DNA from: Bacteroidota bacterium
GTDB lineage: Bacteria > Bacteroidota > Bacteroidia > Chitinophagales > Chitinophagaceae
NCBI GenBank assembly: GCA_947457075.1
Contig: CANGUG010000005.1
Coordinates: 62,001-126,000, forward strand
DNA: 64,000 nt
Direction of reading: 5' to 3'
The notes below the pieces were generated by a model that was given only the letters and a program-made list of their open reading frames with translations, was not told the DNA's origin and ran no database searches. Each line of letters starts with the position of its first letter. The first letter of the stretch is position 1. Position numbers and translations under genes: made by a program. Of this stretch, positions 1 to 8,155 are shown one piece after another.

Positions 1-123
1 TTCCTCATTATGGATATCAACCGCCAATTTCACATTGGTCTCAAAAAACGAAACCGGCTCTGTGATTGACCAAATGGCCAAATGTCGGGTCTCGTTAATA
101 TTTTGTTGATAAAAGAAAGGCAT
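1..123 (-). CDS. Probable 4'-phosphopantetheinyl transferase, N-terminal fragment
   Basis: Only the first 41 codons are inside the window; the gene runs off the left edge. The start ATG lies at 121-123 and the peptide begins MPFFYQQNINETRHLAIWSI. This opening, with LAIW and a following acidic TEP stretch, resembles the N-terminus of Bacteroidota Sfp/HetI-type phosphopantetheinyl transferases, which load the pantetheine arm onto carrier proteins. That assignment rests on my memory of the family. The catalytic WxxKEA region is outside the window and cannot be checked. It is divergent from dcd, with 74 bases between the two starts. Other cytosolic proteins remain possible. Confidence 0.5.
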   Translation of the reverse strand, partial: MPFFYQQNINETRHLAIWSITEPVSFFETNVKLAVDIHNEE

Positions 124-197
124 AAAAAAAAGCTTTGAGTTAGATTGCACCGCGGTTGTAACTGCAAATTAAACATAAATACATATAAAATTTAAAG

Positions 198-734
198 ATG
201 ATTTTATCCGACTCTAGAATATTAGAAGAAATCACAAAAGGCACTATTAAAATTGAACCCTACGATCGTAAGGACTTAGGAAGCAATAGTTACGATGTGC
301 ATTTAGGAAAGTGGTTAGCCACTTATGACAATAAGGTACTAGATGCGAAAGCACATAATACCATTTCCTATTTTGAAATTCCTGACGAAGGCTATGTTTT
401 AGAACCAAGTGGTTTTTATTTAGGTGTTACTTTGGAGTACACCGAAACACATGCACATGTTCCCTTTCTTGAAGGCAAATCATCAACAGGTCGATTAGGT
501 ATTGACATCCATGCGACTGCAGGTAAAGGGGATGTAGGTTTTTGTGGCTATTGGACATTGGAAATTTCTGTAAAGCAACCAGTACGTGTATATAAAGGAA
601 TGCCCATTGGACAATTAATTTATTTCCCTGTAGATGGAGAAATTGAAATTGCTTACAACAAAAAAACCAATGCTAAATATAGCGGCCAGCCTGAAAAGCC
701 AATAGAGAGTATGATGTGGAAGAATAAATTTTAA
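198..734 (+). CDS. dcd: dCTP deaminase
   Basis: The 178-residue protein is full length for dCTP deaminase, which converts dCTP to dUTP plus ammonia and so feeds dTMP synthesis in the cytosol. The family core is visible: EGKSSTGRLGIDIHATAG at about 92-109, then GYWTLEIS, where Glu122 matches the catalytic glutamate of the family, and GQL plus YSGQ near the C-terminus for nucleotide binding. It could be the bifunctional dCTP deaminase/dUTPase form, which the motifs alone do not exclude. The ATG at 198 is the only sensible start. The gene stands alone and is followed by a hairpin terminator shared with the convergent DUF3810 gene. Confidence 0.93.
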   Translation: MILSDSRILEEITKGTIKIEPYDRKDLGSNSYDVHLGKWLATYDNKVLDAKAHNTISYFEIPDEGYVLEPSGFYLGVTLEYTETHAHVPFLEGKSSTGRLGIDIHATAGKGDVGFCGYWTLEISVKQPVRVYKGMPIGQLIYFPVDGEIEIAYNKKTNAKYSGQPEKPIESMMWKNKF

Positions 735-748
735 TGTTCTAATCAATA

Positions 749-780
749 GTAAAATCCTTAGTTAGCGCTAAGGATTTTTT
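749..780 (+). terminator. Hairpin terminator after dcd
   Basis: A 10-base-pair stem (752-761 with 768-777, AAATCCTTAG arm, loop TTAGCG) is followed by a run of T on the plus strand. It lies 17 bases after dcd. The TAG stop codon of the convergent DUF3810 gene (768-770) sits inside the right arm. Confidence 0.8.
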
Positions 781-1880
781 TTATACGCAAGTGCCCACAA
801 CAATACGTCCTCATAACTTTCAATTCCTCTTGCTTGTTTATTCCATAAAAGGAATTGATTGTACATTTCAGCACTGCCCTTTATTTGCAGATCCTGCTTT
901 TTAAGGAAAAAGTTTCTAATGAATTTCCTGTCCTCAATCACTTTTGGGAGCAGTAGCTTTTTATTGCGTTCAACGATTTGCTCATACAATTTAAAGTCGC
1001 CTCTTTTTACAATAAACTGCAAATGGGCATACTGAGCGTAAGTAAACATTTGCAGCTGGGTAGAATAATTCACTATTGGATCCTTACTTTCTGTTCCAAT
1101 GACAAATGCGATAAAATTAGCCTCTTCCTCGGAAGCATACCCTAATTGGTGGGCTATTTCATGACTAATAGTAAAGGGCTGTGTCAAAACAGGCAGATCC
1201 CCCCTTACAATGGCCTCACCTGTAATTGGTTGATAAAAAGCAGTGTACCCTAAATAATCTCCCCAGCTTGGAAAATGGGCTCTTTTTACGGAGACGGGGG
1301 AATAAAGTAAAAAAGGGCGTTTTTTGCTAATTTCTTCAAATCCTGACCTTATTTTGACCAAATTTTGCTCAAAATGAAGATTTTTTGCCTCAAAATCAGT
1401 TATTTTCTGTCTTGTTGAATTCAAATTTTGAATGAAGAAAAGGCTTAGACTATCCATTTGCTTTTCCGAATAAGTGGCGGGCACGCTTAAATTAAAATCT
1501 TGTGCAGGATTTTGTTTTTGGTAATTCAATCCCCAGCATAACTCAAAAACAATAAATAAAAAGGTTAATTGATTCAACCAATGTACCAGCTGATATTTCC
1601 AAAACCTGCTTTTCTTAAATTGAGCATAATTGACCCAAACCCATTTTAAACTACTGTAAATCAATACTATAATTAATCCGAAATACACCCATTCTCCTAT
1701 TGCAATACCAAATAGTCCTGAAATAAATCGCAAAACGGCTGTTAAGGGTCGAAAGATAAATGGGGAGTAAATAGAGGCTACGATATAGGGGAAAAACCCG
1801 ATAACCCAAATCAATAAGGCTAAAACGTACCTAAAGTAGTTCCAGGGCAGTTTTTCACCTAATTTAGCGCTGTTAGACAT
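768..1880 (-). CDS. DUF3810 family membrane protein with zinc-peptidase motif
   Basis: The 370-residue protein begins with about three hydrophobic segments (roughly residues 17-40, 48-80 and 103-118). A soluble domain follows that carries HEIAH at 240-244 and a downstream glutamate in EEEANF (251-256). HExxH plus a later Glu is the zincin signature, so a membrane-anchored metallopeptidase is likely. The overall layout matches the DUF3810 family of Bacteroidota. The substrate is unknown. It starts with ATG at 1880 and is divergent from the yceD-rpmF-plsX cluster, 83 bases away. It converges on dcd, and its stop codon lies within the shared hairpin. Confidence 0.8.
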   Translation of the reverse strand: MSNSAKLGEKLPWNYFRYVLALLIWVIGFFPYIVASIYSPFIFRPLTAVLRFISGLFGIAIGEWVYFGLIIVLIYSSLKWVWVNYAQFKKSRFWKYQLVHWLNQLTFLFIVFELCWGLNYQKQNPAQDFNLSVPATYSEKQMDSLSLFFIQNLNSTRQKITDFEAKNLHFEQNLVKIRSGFEEISKKRPFLLYSPVSVKRAHFPSWGDYLGYTAFYQPITGEAIVRGDLPVLTQPFTISHEIAHQLGYASEEEANFIAFVIGTESKDPIVNYSTQLQMFTYAQYAHLQFIVKRGDFKLYEQIVERNKKLLLPKVIEDRKFIRNFFLKKQDLQIKGSAEMYNQFLLWNKQARGIESYEDVLLWALAYKKNP

Positions 1881-1912
1881 TGAATAATTTATACGGTAAA
1901 ATTAGGATAAAG

Positions 1913-1943
1913 TTTGTCTTTTGATAGCTTTTTACTAACTTTG
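1913..1943 (+). promoter_or_regulatory. Bacteroidota-type promoter for yceD-rpmF-plsX
   Basis: A TTTG at 1913-1916 and TAACTTTG at 1936-1943 are separated by 19 bases, an exact fit to the Bacteroidota -33/-7 consensus. The ATG of the DUF177 gene follows 20 bases later. Confidence 0.75.
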
Positions 1944-1963
1944 CCAACCCTTAAAGTACGGTT

Positions 1964-2536
1964 ATGGGCCAAAACAGAACATTTGAAATACCATTTGTAG
2001 GTTTAGCGGCCGGCGAACATAAGTTCGAATACCATATTGAGGATAAGTTCTTTATTGATTTTGGGCCTCAGGAATTTAGTAACTGTGATGCAACAATCAA
2101 ATTAACACTTGATAAGCACCAAGGTTTTATGCAGTTACATTTTGATGTTGATGGTAAGGTGGACACCCAATGTGATCGTTGTGGCAACCCCCTATCAGTT
2201 CAGTTATGGGATGAGTTTAATTTAATTGTTAAGCTTGTTGACGAACCGGATACCATGAACAGCCAGGAGGAAGATCCAGACATTTACTATATTGACCGAA
2301 ACGAAAGTCATATAAGTGTAGCTGCTTGGATTTACGAGTTCATTACCCTTAGTTTTCCGCTTCAACATATTTGTCCGGTAAACGAAAAAGGCGCTTCCAC
2401 CTGTAATCAAAAGGCTTTGGCTGAATTAGAAAAATTAATGTCAGCCCCCTTAGAAACAAGAAATGAAAACTTGTGGAAAGGACTAGACAAATTTAAGGAA
2501 GGGTTAAGTGATGAATTGGGTGATAAAGAAAAGTAA
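1964..2536 (+). CDS. yceD: DUF177/YceD family protein
   Basis: This 190-residue protein precedes rpmF, the standard position of YceD (DUF177). The family is linked to 23S rRNA or ribosome-assembly functions in bacteria and plants, but its exact role is poorly defined. A cysteine pair occurs at 70 and 73 (CDRCGNP) and two further cysteines at about 137 and 147, which could bind a metal; that is inference. The acidic middle, including the EEDPDIYYID stretch near 102-111, is typical of the family. It is the first gene of a probable operon: 43 bases to rpmF, then 4 bases to plsX. A consensus promoter lies just upstream. Confidence 0.85.
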   Translation: MGQNRTFEIPFVGLAAGEHKFEYHIEDKFFIDFGPQEFSNCDATIKLTLDKHQGFMQLHFDVDGKVDTQCDRCGNPLSVQLWDEFNLIVKLVDEPDTMNSQEEDPDIYYIDRNESHISVAAWIYEFITLSFPLQHICPVNEKGASTCNQKALAELEKLMSAPLETRNENLWKGLDKFKEGLSDELGDKEK

Positions 2537-2579
2537 GAAGTAGAAAAAAATATAAAAGTAAAAATTTAAAACATAAGAG

Positions 2580-2774
2580 ATGCCTAATCCTAAACGCAGA
2601 CACTCACAACAACGTAGTGCAAAAAGAAGAACACACTATGTAGCACAAGAAGTAACATTAAGCACTGATGGTACAACTGGAGAAATCCATGTTCGTCACC
2701 GCGCGCATGTTCAAGAAGGAAAATTGTACTACAAAGGAAAATTAGTAGCTGAAAAAGCGCCTTTAAAAGCATAA
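2580..2774 (+). CDS. rpmF: 50S ribosomal protein L32
   Basis: The 64-residue basic protein opens MPNPKRRHSQQRSAKRRTHY, the hallmark start of L32, a component of the large ribosomal subunit near the peptidyl-transferase region. It lacks the C-x-x-C zinc pairs present in some L32 paralogues, so it is the zinc-independent form. It lies between yceD and plsX, a gene order conserved across many bacteria that couples ribosome and phospholipid synthesis genes. The stop codon is 4 bases before plsX, so co-transcription is very likely. Confidence 0.96.
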   Translation: MPNPKRRHSQQRSAKRRTHYVAQEVTLSTDGTTGEIHVRHRAHVQEGKLYYKGKLVAEKAPLKA

Positions 2775-2778
2775 TTTA

Positions 2779-3720
2779 ATGAACATCGGAATTGATATGA
2801 TGGGTGGTGATTTTGCACCACTGGAAGCTGTTAAAGGAGTCCAACAATATCTTTCTAATTCCGAACACAACATATTTTGCATAGGTGAAGAGACCCAGTT
2901 GAAAGCTTTATTTCAGCAACACGGGGTGTCTTCACCTTTTTTGCATATTGTACATGCCCCTGATGCGATTGGCTATCATGAACATCCAACCAAAGCATTA
3001 AAAGAAAAACCCAATTCCTCCATTGCTGTTGGTTTTAAATTATTAGCCGAGGGGCAAATTGATTCTTTTGCCAGTGCTGGTAATACTGGTGCTATGTTAG
3101 TCGGGGCCATGTTTACCATTAAGCCCATCAAAGGAGTATTAAGACCCACTATTGGTAGCTTACTTCCTAAATTAGAAGGTAAAACAGGCATATTAGTGGA
3201 CGTTGGTTTAAACGCCGACTGTAAACCAGAACAATTAAATCAGTTCGCCATATTAGGCAACTTATACGCTAAGCATATTTTAAATATTGACAATCCTACA
3301 GTGGGATTGTTAAATATGGGAGAAGAGGAAGGAAAAGGAAACTTATTAGCCCAAGCAACCTACCCTTTACTCAAAGAAAATACCCATATTCAATTCATGG
3401 GCAATGTGGAAGGCCGTGATTTGTTTAATGACAAAGCGGACGTCATTGTTTGTGATGGATTCACTGGTAATATTGTTTTAAAATCTGCCGAAGCAATGTA
3501 TGATGCTGCAGCGCATCAAGGTCTTGGAAACGATTCTTTTTTTAGTCGTTATCATTTTGAAAATTATGGCGGCACTCCCATTTTAGGGGTGAATAAACCT
3601 GTGATCATCCAACATGGTATAAGTAATGCCAAAGCATTTTGCAACATGATTAAATTATCAGAAAAAATGATTGAATCAAAATTCTGCGATATCATTACTT
3701 CCAACTTCGAGAATTTATAA
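2779..3720 (+). CDS. plsX: Phosphate acyltransferase PlsX
   Basis: PlsX makes acyl-phosphate from acyl-ACP, the first step of the PlsX/PlsY route to phosphatidic acid. The 313-residue protein opens with the family motif IGIDMMGGDFAP (3-14) and contains SAGNTGA (about 99-105) and the late segment VCDGFTGNIVLK, all typical of PlsX. It is a peripheral membrane or cytosolic enzyme. It starts at ATG 2779, 4 bases after rpmF. The family is usually about 310-340 residues, so this copy is complete. No hairpin terminator is obvious in the 115 bases before the next gene. Confidence 0.95.
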   Translation: MNIGIDMMGGDFAPLEAVKGVQQYLSNSEHNIFCIGEETQLKALFQQHGVSSPFLHIVHAPDAIGYHEHPTKALKEKPNSSIAVGFKLLAEGQIDSFASAGNTGAMLVGAMFTIKPIKGVLRPTIGSLLPKLEGKTGILVDVGLNADCKPEQLNQFAILGNLYAKHILNIDNPTVGLLNMGEEEGKGNLLAQATYPLLKENTHIQFMGNVEGRDLFNDKADVIVCDGFTGNIVLKSAEAMYDAAAHQGLGNDSFFSRYHFENYGGTPILGVNKPVIIQHGISNAKAFCNMIKLSEKMIESKFCDIITSNFENL

Positions 3721-3835
3721 TATTCTCCTGCTATTATTTCTTTCCATTTATTCCTGATCATCAATTTACTAACATTCCTTAGTATTTAACAATTTTGTCT
3801 TATTTTCATTTAATTATTTAATGCAATAAAATAAT

Positions 3836-4810
3836 ATGTGGTATAATAATATTCTTGAAACCATTGGCAATACACCCTTAATTAAACTCAATAAAATTAC
3901 GGCCGCCCTTCCTGCTACTGTGTTGGCTAAAGTAGATTATTTTAACCCTGGTAATTCTATTAAAGATAGAATGGCATTAAAAATGGTTGAAGTGGCAGAA
4001 GCAGAAGGGAAATTGAAGCCAGGTGGCACAATTATTGAATGTACCAGCGGGAATACAGGCATGGGTTTAGCATTGGCAGCAGTGGTTAAAGGATACAAAT
4101 GTATTTTCACCACCACCGATAAGCAGAGTAAAGAAAAAATGGATATACTGCGTGCTGTGGGTGCTGAAGTAATTGTTTGCCCCACGAATGTTGCTCCTGA
4201 GGATCCGGCAAGTTATTACTCAGTAGCCAGAAAATTAGCCACTGAAATTCCCAACTCCTACTTTTTTAATCAGTACGATAATTTAGCCAATCGTTTAGCG
4301 CATTATGAAACAACAGGTCCAGAAATTTGGAAACAAACCGAGGGAAAAATAACGCATTTAGTTTGTACAGCTGGAACAGGTGGAACCATTACAGGCACTT
4401 CGACCTATTTAAAGGAACAAAATCCAAACATTAAAATTTGGGCGATTGATCCGATTGGTTCCCTGCTTACCCATTACTTTGAAACAGGTATCATAGACAT
4501 GTCCTATGTAAAACCCTATATAGCGGAAGGTTTTGGAGAGGACTTTGTTCCTGCTAATTATGATATGTCCGTAATTGACCATTTTGAACAAGTTGCCGAT
4601 AAAGAAGGTGCCATCATGACCCGTAGATTAGCAAAAGAAGAAGGTATGTTTTGTGGTTATAGTGCAGGCAGCTGTTTACAAGGATTAATGCAACTATCCG
4701 GCACACTTACTGCATCCGATTTAGTAGTCTGTATATTTCATGATCATGGAAGTCGTTATGTTGGTAAAGTATATAATGACGATTGGATGGCCTCTAAAGG
4801 TTTTTTATAA
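3836..4810 (+). CDS. PLP-dependent cystathionine beta-synthase-like enzyme
   Basis: A fold-type II PLP enzyme of 324 residues. PLP lysine 43 lies in NPGNSIKDRM, the phosphate loop is SGNTG at 71-75, and a second glycine loop GTGGT is at 180-184. The closing region (FCGYSAGSCLQG and FHDHGSRYVGK) is that of bacterial cystathionine beta-synthase rather than CysK. It probably condenses serine with homocysteine, or makes cysteine from O-acetylserine; the two cannot be separated by eye. The protein ends right after the catalytic domain, so the C-terminal regulatory CBS pair found in many relatives is absent. It stands alone in a single-gene unit. Confidence 0.85.
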   Translation: MWYNNILETIGNTPLIKLNKITAALPATVLAKVDYFNPGNSIKDRMALKMVEVAEAEGKLKPGGTIIECTSGNTGMGLALAAVVKGYKCIFTTTDKQSKEKMDILRAVGAEVIVCPTNVAPEDPASYYSVARKLATEIPNSYFFNQYDNLANRLAHYETTGPEIWKQTEGKITHLVCTAGTGGTITGTSTYLKEQNPNIKIWAIDPIGSLLTHYFETGIIDMSYVKPYIAEGFGEDFVPANYDMSVIDHFEQVADKEGAIMTRRLAKEEGMFCGYSAGSCLQGLMQLSGTLTASDLVVCIFHDHGSRYVGKVYNDDWMASKGFL

Positions 4811-4915
4811 ATTAAGATTGATTCTACATCATAAATGTGCAAATAACAGCTGTTTTTGTGGATTTTTCGCCTCATTTAGCGCCCCTTCCCTAACACCCAT
4901 TTGGGTCATAAATTG

Positions 4916-4923
4916 TATATTTG
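4916..4923 (+). promoter_or_regulatory. -7 promoter box for fbaA-accD
   Basis: TATATTTG matches TAnnTTTG and ends 18 bases before the fbaA ATG. No TTTG lies at the expected -33 spacing; the nearest (4900-4903) is too close. Confidence 0.55.
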
Positions 4924-4941
4924 CCTCTCAATATTTAAACT

Positions 4942-6009
4942 ATGAGCAAGTACAGATCAGGCGTTTTATTTGGTAAAGAATTAGAAGCTTTATACAATGA
5001 TGCAAAAACAAACAATTTTGCAATCCCAGCGGTGAATACTACTGGTACAGATACCATTAATGCTGCTATTGAAACAGCTGCAAAAGTAAAATCTCCAATT
5101 ATTATTCAATTCTCCAATGGTGGTGCACAGTTTATAGCTGGGAAAGGCATGCCAAACGATCATTTACAAGCCAATATTCAAGGTGCCATTGCAGGCGCTT
5201 TACATGTTCATCAAGTTGCTAAATATTATGATGTACCTGTTGTATTGCATACCGATCATGCTGCTAAAAAATGGTTACCATGGATTAGCGCTTTAATTGA
5301 CGAAAGTGAGAAGTATCATAAATTACACGGACAACCCTTATTCAGTTCTCATATGTTAGATTTGTCTGAAGAACCTATCGAAGAAAACATTGAAACTTCA
5401 GTTGAATTTTTCAAACGCATGGCTCCATTGGGAATGGGTATTGAAATTGAATTAGGTGTTACAGGTGGTGAGGAAGACGGAGTTGATAATAGCGGTGTAG
5501 AAAATGACAAATTATATACGCAACCAGAACATGTTGCTTATGCCTATACAGAATTAGGAAAAGTGGGTAACTTATTTACAGTTGCTGCTGCTTTTGGTAA
5601 TGTGCATGGTGTATATAGCCCGGGTAATGTGGAACTAAAACCTGAAATTTTACACAATAGCCAATTGCATATCGAGAAAACATTGGGAACTGCGTCAAAA
5701 CCAGTTTACTTTGTATTCCATGGTGGCTCTGGTTCTCCTCAAAATCAAATTAGAGAAGCCATTGGGTACGGTGCCATCAAAATGAATTTAGATACCGACT
5801 TACAATGGGCTTTCTGGGAAGGTATTTTAGAGTACTATAAAAAGAATGAAGCTTATTTACAAACTCAATTAGGCAATCCTGAAGGAGCTGATAAGCCTAA
5901 CAAAAAATATTACGACCCAAGAGTTTGGTTAAGAAAAGGGGAAGAGTCTTTCATTAAGCGATTAGAACAATCTTTTGAAGACTTAAACTGCATTAACAGA
6001 AACGCATAA
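4942..6009 (+). CDS. fbaA: Class II fructose-bisphosphate aldolase
   Basis: This glycolytic and gluconeogenic enzyme splits fructose 1,6-bisphosphate into two triose phosphates in the cytosol using zinc. At 355 residues it matches the E. coli FbaA type (class IIA). HTDHAAKKW at 103-111 gives the catalytic aspartate (105) and zinc histidine (106). EIELGVTGGEEDGVDN, AAAFGNVHGVYSPG and FHGGSGSP supply the remaining zinc and phosphate-binding regions. The start ATG at 4942 gives MSKYRSGVLFG. accD follows after 21 bases on the same strand, so the two are probably co-transcribed from the box at 4916. Confidence 0.95.
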   Translation: MSKYRSGVLFGKELEALYNDAKTNNFAIPAVNTTGTDTINAAIETAAKVKSPIIIQFSNGGAQFIAGKGMPNDHLQANIQGAIAGALHVHQVAKYYDVPVVLHTDHAAKKWLPWISALIDESEKYHKLHGQPLFSSHMLDLSEEPIEENIETSVEFFKRMAPLGMGIEIELGVTGGEEDGVDNSGVENDKLYTQPEHVAYAYTELGKVGNLFTVAAAFGNVHGVYSPGNVELKPEILHNSQLHIEKTLGTASKPVYFVFHGGSGSPQNQIREAIGYGAIKMNLDTDLQWAFWEGILEYYKKNEAYLQTQLGNPEGADKPNKKYYDPRVWLRKGEESFIKRLEQSFEDLNCINRNA

Positions 6010-6030
6010 TACCAACAATTGCTCACTTAA

Positions 6031-6957
6031 ATGCCCACTATGAAAAATAGAGACGAAGATATTGAAGTGAATTTAACGGGAGATGAATCTGCAAATAATG
6101 AAACGGGAAAACCAAGATGGTTTAAACGAATCAAACGAGGTATCACAACTTCAACAGCAGACAAAAAAGAAACCCCTGAAGGTTTATGGACCAAATGTCC
6201 TACTTGTAATCATATTTGTACTAGCAATGAATTAAAAGAACATTTATTTATTTGTACAAGTTGCAATTATCATCATCGCATTGGTAGTGACGATTATTTT
6301 GACATCCTTTTTGACGACCAACAATACGAAGTATTGTATGATAATATAGTAAGTAAGGATGCATTAAATTTTACAGACCTGAAAAATTATCAAAAACGCT
6401 TAGACGAAATTCATTCAAAAACAGATTTGAAAGATTCTATGCGAATAGGTGTTGGTAAAATGAATGGGGAAGGCTATGTGGTTGCTTGTATGGACTTTGA
6501 ATTTATTGGAGGTTCATTAGGAAGTGTGATGGGAGAGAAATTTAGCCGTGCAGTTGATTATTGCATAGCCCACAAACTACCTTTTTTAGTAATTAGTAAA
6601 AGTGGCGGTGCACGTATGATGGAAAGCGCATTTAGCCTTATGCAATTAGCTAAAACAAGTGGAAAGCTTTCACAATTAAGTGATGCAAAATTGCCTTTCA
6701 TTTCCTTATTAACAGACCCTACTTTTGGAGGTATCTCTGCGAGTTTTGGAATGCTGGGGGATATTAATATTGCAGAACCAGGGGCCTTAATTGGCTTTGC
6801 TGGCCCAAGGGTCATAAAAGAAACTATTAAAAAGGATTTACCCCCAGGCTTTCAAAGAAGTGAATTTTTGTTGGAGCATGGCTTCTTAGATTTCATTGTA
6901 GATAGAAAAGAACTAAAGAATAAGCTGTCCGAAGTAGCCTTTTTATTCAGAAATTAA
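6031..6957 (+). CDS. accD: Acetyl-CoA carboxylase carboxyltransferase subunit beta
   Basis: AccD pairs with AccA to transfer the carboxyl group from biotin to acetyl-CoA, making malonyl-CoA for fatty-acid synthesis. The N-terminal zinc ribbon is visible as cysteines 56, 59, 75 and 78. The crotonase-like core includes [21 protein letters not shown] and the [13 protein letters not shown] segment. At 308 residues it is complete. About 30 residues precede the WFKRIK stretch where many relatives begin, so the N-terminal extension is slightly long; ATGs at 6031 and 6040 are both possible starts. It follows fbaA by 21 bases. Confidence 0.94.
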   Translation: MPTMKNRDEDIEVNLTGDESANNETGKPRWFKRIKRGITTSTADKKETPEGLWTKCPTCNHICTSNELKEHLFICTSCNYHHRIGSDDYFDILFDDQQYEVLYDNIVSKDALNFTDLKNYQKRLDEIHSKTDLKDSMRIGVGKMNGEGYVVACMDFEFIGGSLGSVMGEKFSRAVDYCIAHKLPFLVISKSGGARMMESAFSLMQLAKTSGKLSQLSDAKLPFISLLTDPTFGGISASFGMLGDINIAEPGALIGFAGPRVIKETIKKDLPPGFQRSEFLLEHGFLDFIVDRKELKNKLSEVAFLFRN

Positions 6958-7009
6958 TTGAATAAGGAGGAATGGGTTATTTCTTTTTCCTAACTAGATA
7001 TACTTATAC

Positions 7010-7043
7010 TACTTTTGTCCTGGCTTAGGCCGGGACATTTTTT
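7010..7043 (+). promoter_or_regulatory. Combined -7 box and hairpin with T-run just before smpB
   Basis: TACTTTTG at 7010-7017 fits the Bacteroidota -7 box. It overlaps a hairpin with 8-base arms (7017-7024 and 7029-7036, one G-T pair, loop TTAG) followed by six T (7038-7043) immediately before the smpB ATG. It can be read as the accD terminator, as the smpB promoter, or as both. Confidence 0.55.
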
Positions 7044-7508
7044 ATGGCAAAATCAAAAGCAATAGCAGCAAAAGAATTAAATAATAGGCAAGCCTATTAT
7101 AATTACAACATTGAGGACAAATATGTTGCAGGAATGGTATTGCTGGGAACAGAAGTAAAGTCCATTCGAGAGGGCAAGGTAAGTTTCAATGACGCTTTCT
7201 GTTTTTTTGATAGAGGCGAATTATGGGTACGCAGTTTATACATTAATGCTTACTCGCATGGATCAGCCAATAATCATATTGAAGTGCACGATCGCAAATT
7301 ATTACTCCAAAAAAGAGAGCTTAAAAAAATAGAGTCCAAAGTAAAAGAAAAAGGATTCACCATTGTCCCGTTGCGCATTTTTTTCAATGAAAAACATTTA
7401 GCCAAATTAGAAATTGGCATTGGTAAAGGGAAGAAAGAATTTGACAAACGTGAAACCATTAAGAACCGAGATGTTGACAAAGAAATTAAACGCTTACTGA
7501 AAAGATAA
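7044..7508 (+). CDS. smpB: SsrA-binding protein SmpB
   Basis: SmpB binds tmRNA and brings it to stalled ribosomes for trans-translation. The 154-residue protein has the expected core: NRQAYYNYNIEDKYVAGMVLLGTEVKSIREGKVSFNDAF is split around residues 13-50, then LLLQKRELKKI and a basic tail (KKEFDKRETIKNRDVDKEIKRLLKR). The length is normal. The ATG at 7044 directly follows the T-run of a hairpin, leaving little room for a ribosome-binding site. tmRNA itself was not found in the window. It converges on a minus-strand gene across a 113-base gap. Confidence 0.95.
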   Translation: MAKSKAIAAKELNNRQAYYNYNIEDKYVAGMVLLGTEVKSIREGKVSFNDAFCFFDRGELWVRSLYINAYSHGSANNHIEVHDRKLLLQKRELKKIESKVKEKGFTIVPLRIFFNEKHLAKLEIGIGKGKKEFDKRETIKNRDVDKEIKRLLKR

Positions 7509-7621
7509 ATTCAAGCCCGATCAAAATACAAAAAGTATAAAATCTAATTTCGTCTCTCACTGCGCAATGCTCGAATGTTCGCCACAAAATTCTTTTTTAT
7601 CCTTAAGCGAGTAAACTACCA
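7509..7621. repeat. Intergenic DNA resembling a degenerate copy of the 45.6-kb palindrome
   Basis: This 113-base gap lies between convergent genes. It contains AATCTAATTT, a CTC/GCGC-rich centre and CACAAAATT in the same order as the core of the palindromic element at 45620-45799. It has no simple hairpin terminator. The similarity was judged by eye and is weak. Confidence 0.3.
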
Positions 7622-8077
7622 TTACTGATACTTTGTTTTATTTTCTTCTTTATAATTCAACTGCTCCTTTAACGCATCGGGATGGGGTTCATTTGTTGTA
7701 GCATAAGCTATGCCCAGCAACACAGCAAATATGCCAAAGGCCCAAGCCATTTCTTTGCCAATGAACCAATAACCCCAGGCCTTATTAATAGTTGCATGTT
7801 CGGGATGTCTTAGCTCATAAATCACTTCGGTCTCCTGCCCTATTTGCCCTTGGTATTTTTCCTTATTTAATGGAAAAGTATAGGGCTTGCCAAATTCAGT
7901 ATAGGATGCCACAATGGAATCCCCTTGTTGAATAATCATTGCAGGGGCTGTTTCACTATCAAAATAATCTGGCTCCCTACTAAAGGGCAAGTATAGAAAA
8001 AAACAAACTAGAAATAATATAATGGATGACTTTATCAAACTAAAACAAAAATTGATTGAATAATGAATGTAGGACAA
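7622..8077 (-). CDS. Uncharacterised two-helix membrane protein
   Basis: The 151-residue product is not recognised with confidence. It has a hydrophobic segment near residues 11-30, an extracytoplasmic-looking beta-rich middle (about 40-100, with TAPAMIIQQGDSIVASY), and a second hydrophobic segment near 108-127 followed by a charged tail. This layout is reminiscent of DUF3592-type proteins, but only loosely. There is no early ATG; the best start is TTG at 8075-8077, the next methionine being about residue 47. It lies downstream of smc on the same strand, separated by a strong hairpin, so it is probably transcribed separately. Confidence 0.6.
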   Translation of the reverse strand: MSYIHYSINFCFSLIKSSIILFLVCFFLYLPFSREPDYFDSETAPAMIIQQGDSIVASYTEFGKPYTFPLNKEKYQGQIGQETEVIYELRHPEHATINKAWGYWFIGKEMAWAFGIFAVLLGIAYATTNEPHPDALKEQLNYKEENKTKYQ

Positions 8078-8091
8078 TTAATGGTTAAAGC

Positions 8092-8122
8092 AAAAGTCCC
8101 GAACATTTGAACGGGACTTTTT
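8092..8122 (-). terminator. Bidirectional-looking hairpin after smc
   Basis: Arms AAAAGTCCCG (8092-8101) and CGGGACTTTT (8112-8121) enclose a 10-base loop, with T-runs on both strands. It lies 34 bases past the smc stop and most likely ends the smc transcript. Confidence 0.8.
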
Positions 8123-8155
8123 GGATATATTATACCTTTACTAACTTTTCAATGA

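Noticed and set aside
4740..4976. A 78-codon plus-strand frame spanning the end of the CBS-like gene and the fbaA start
   Set aside because: It overlaps two convincing genes in another frame and its peptide has no recognisable features.
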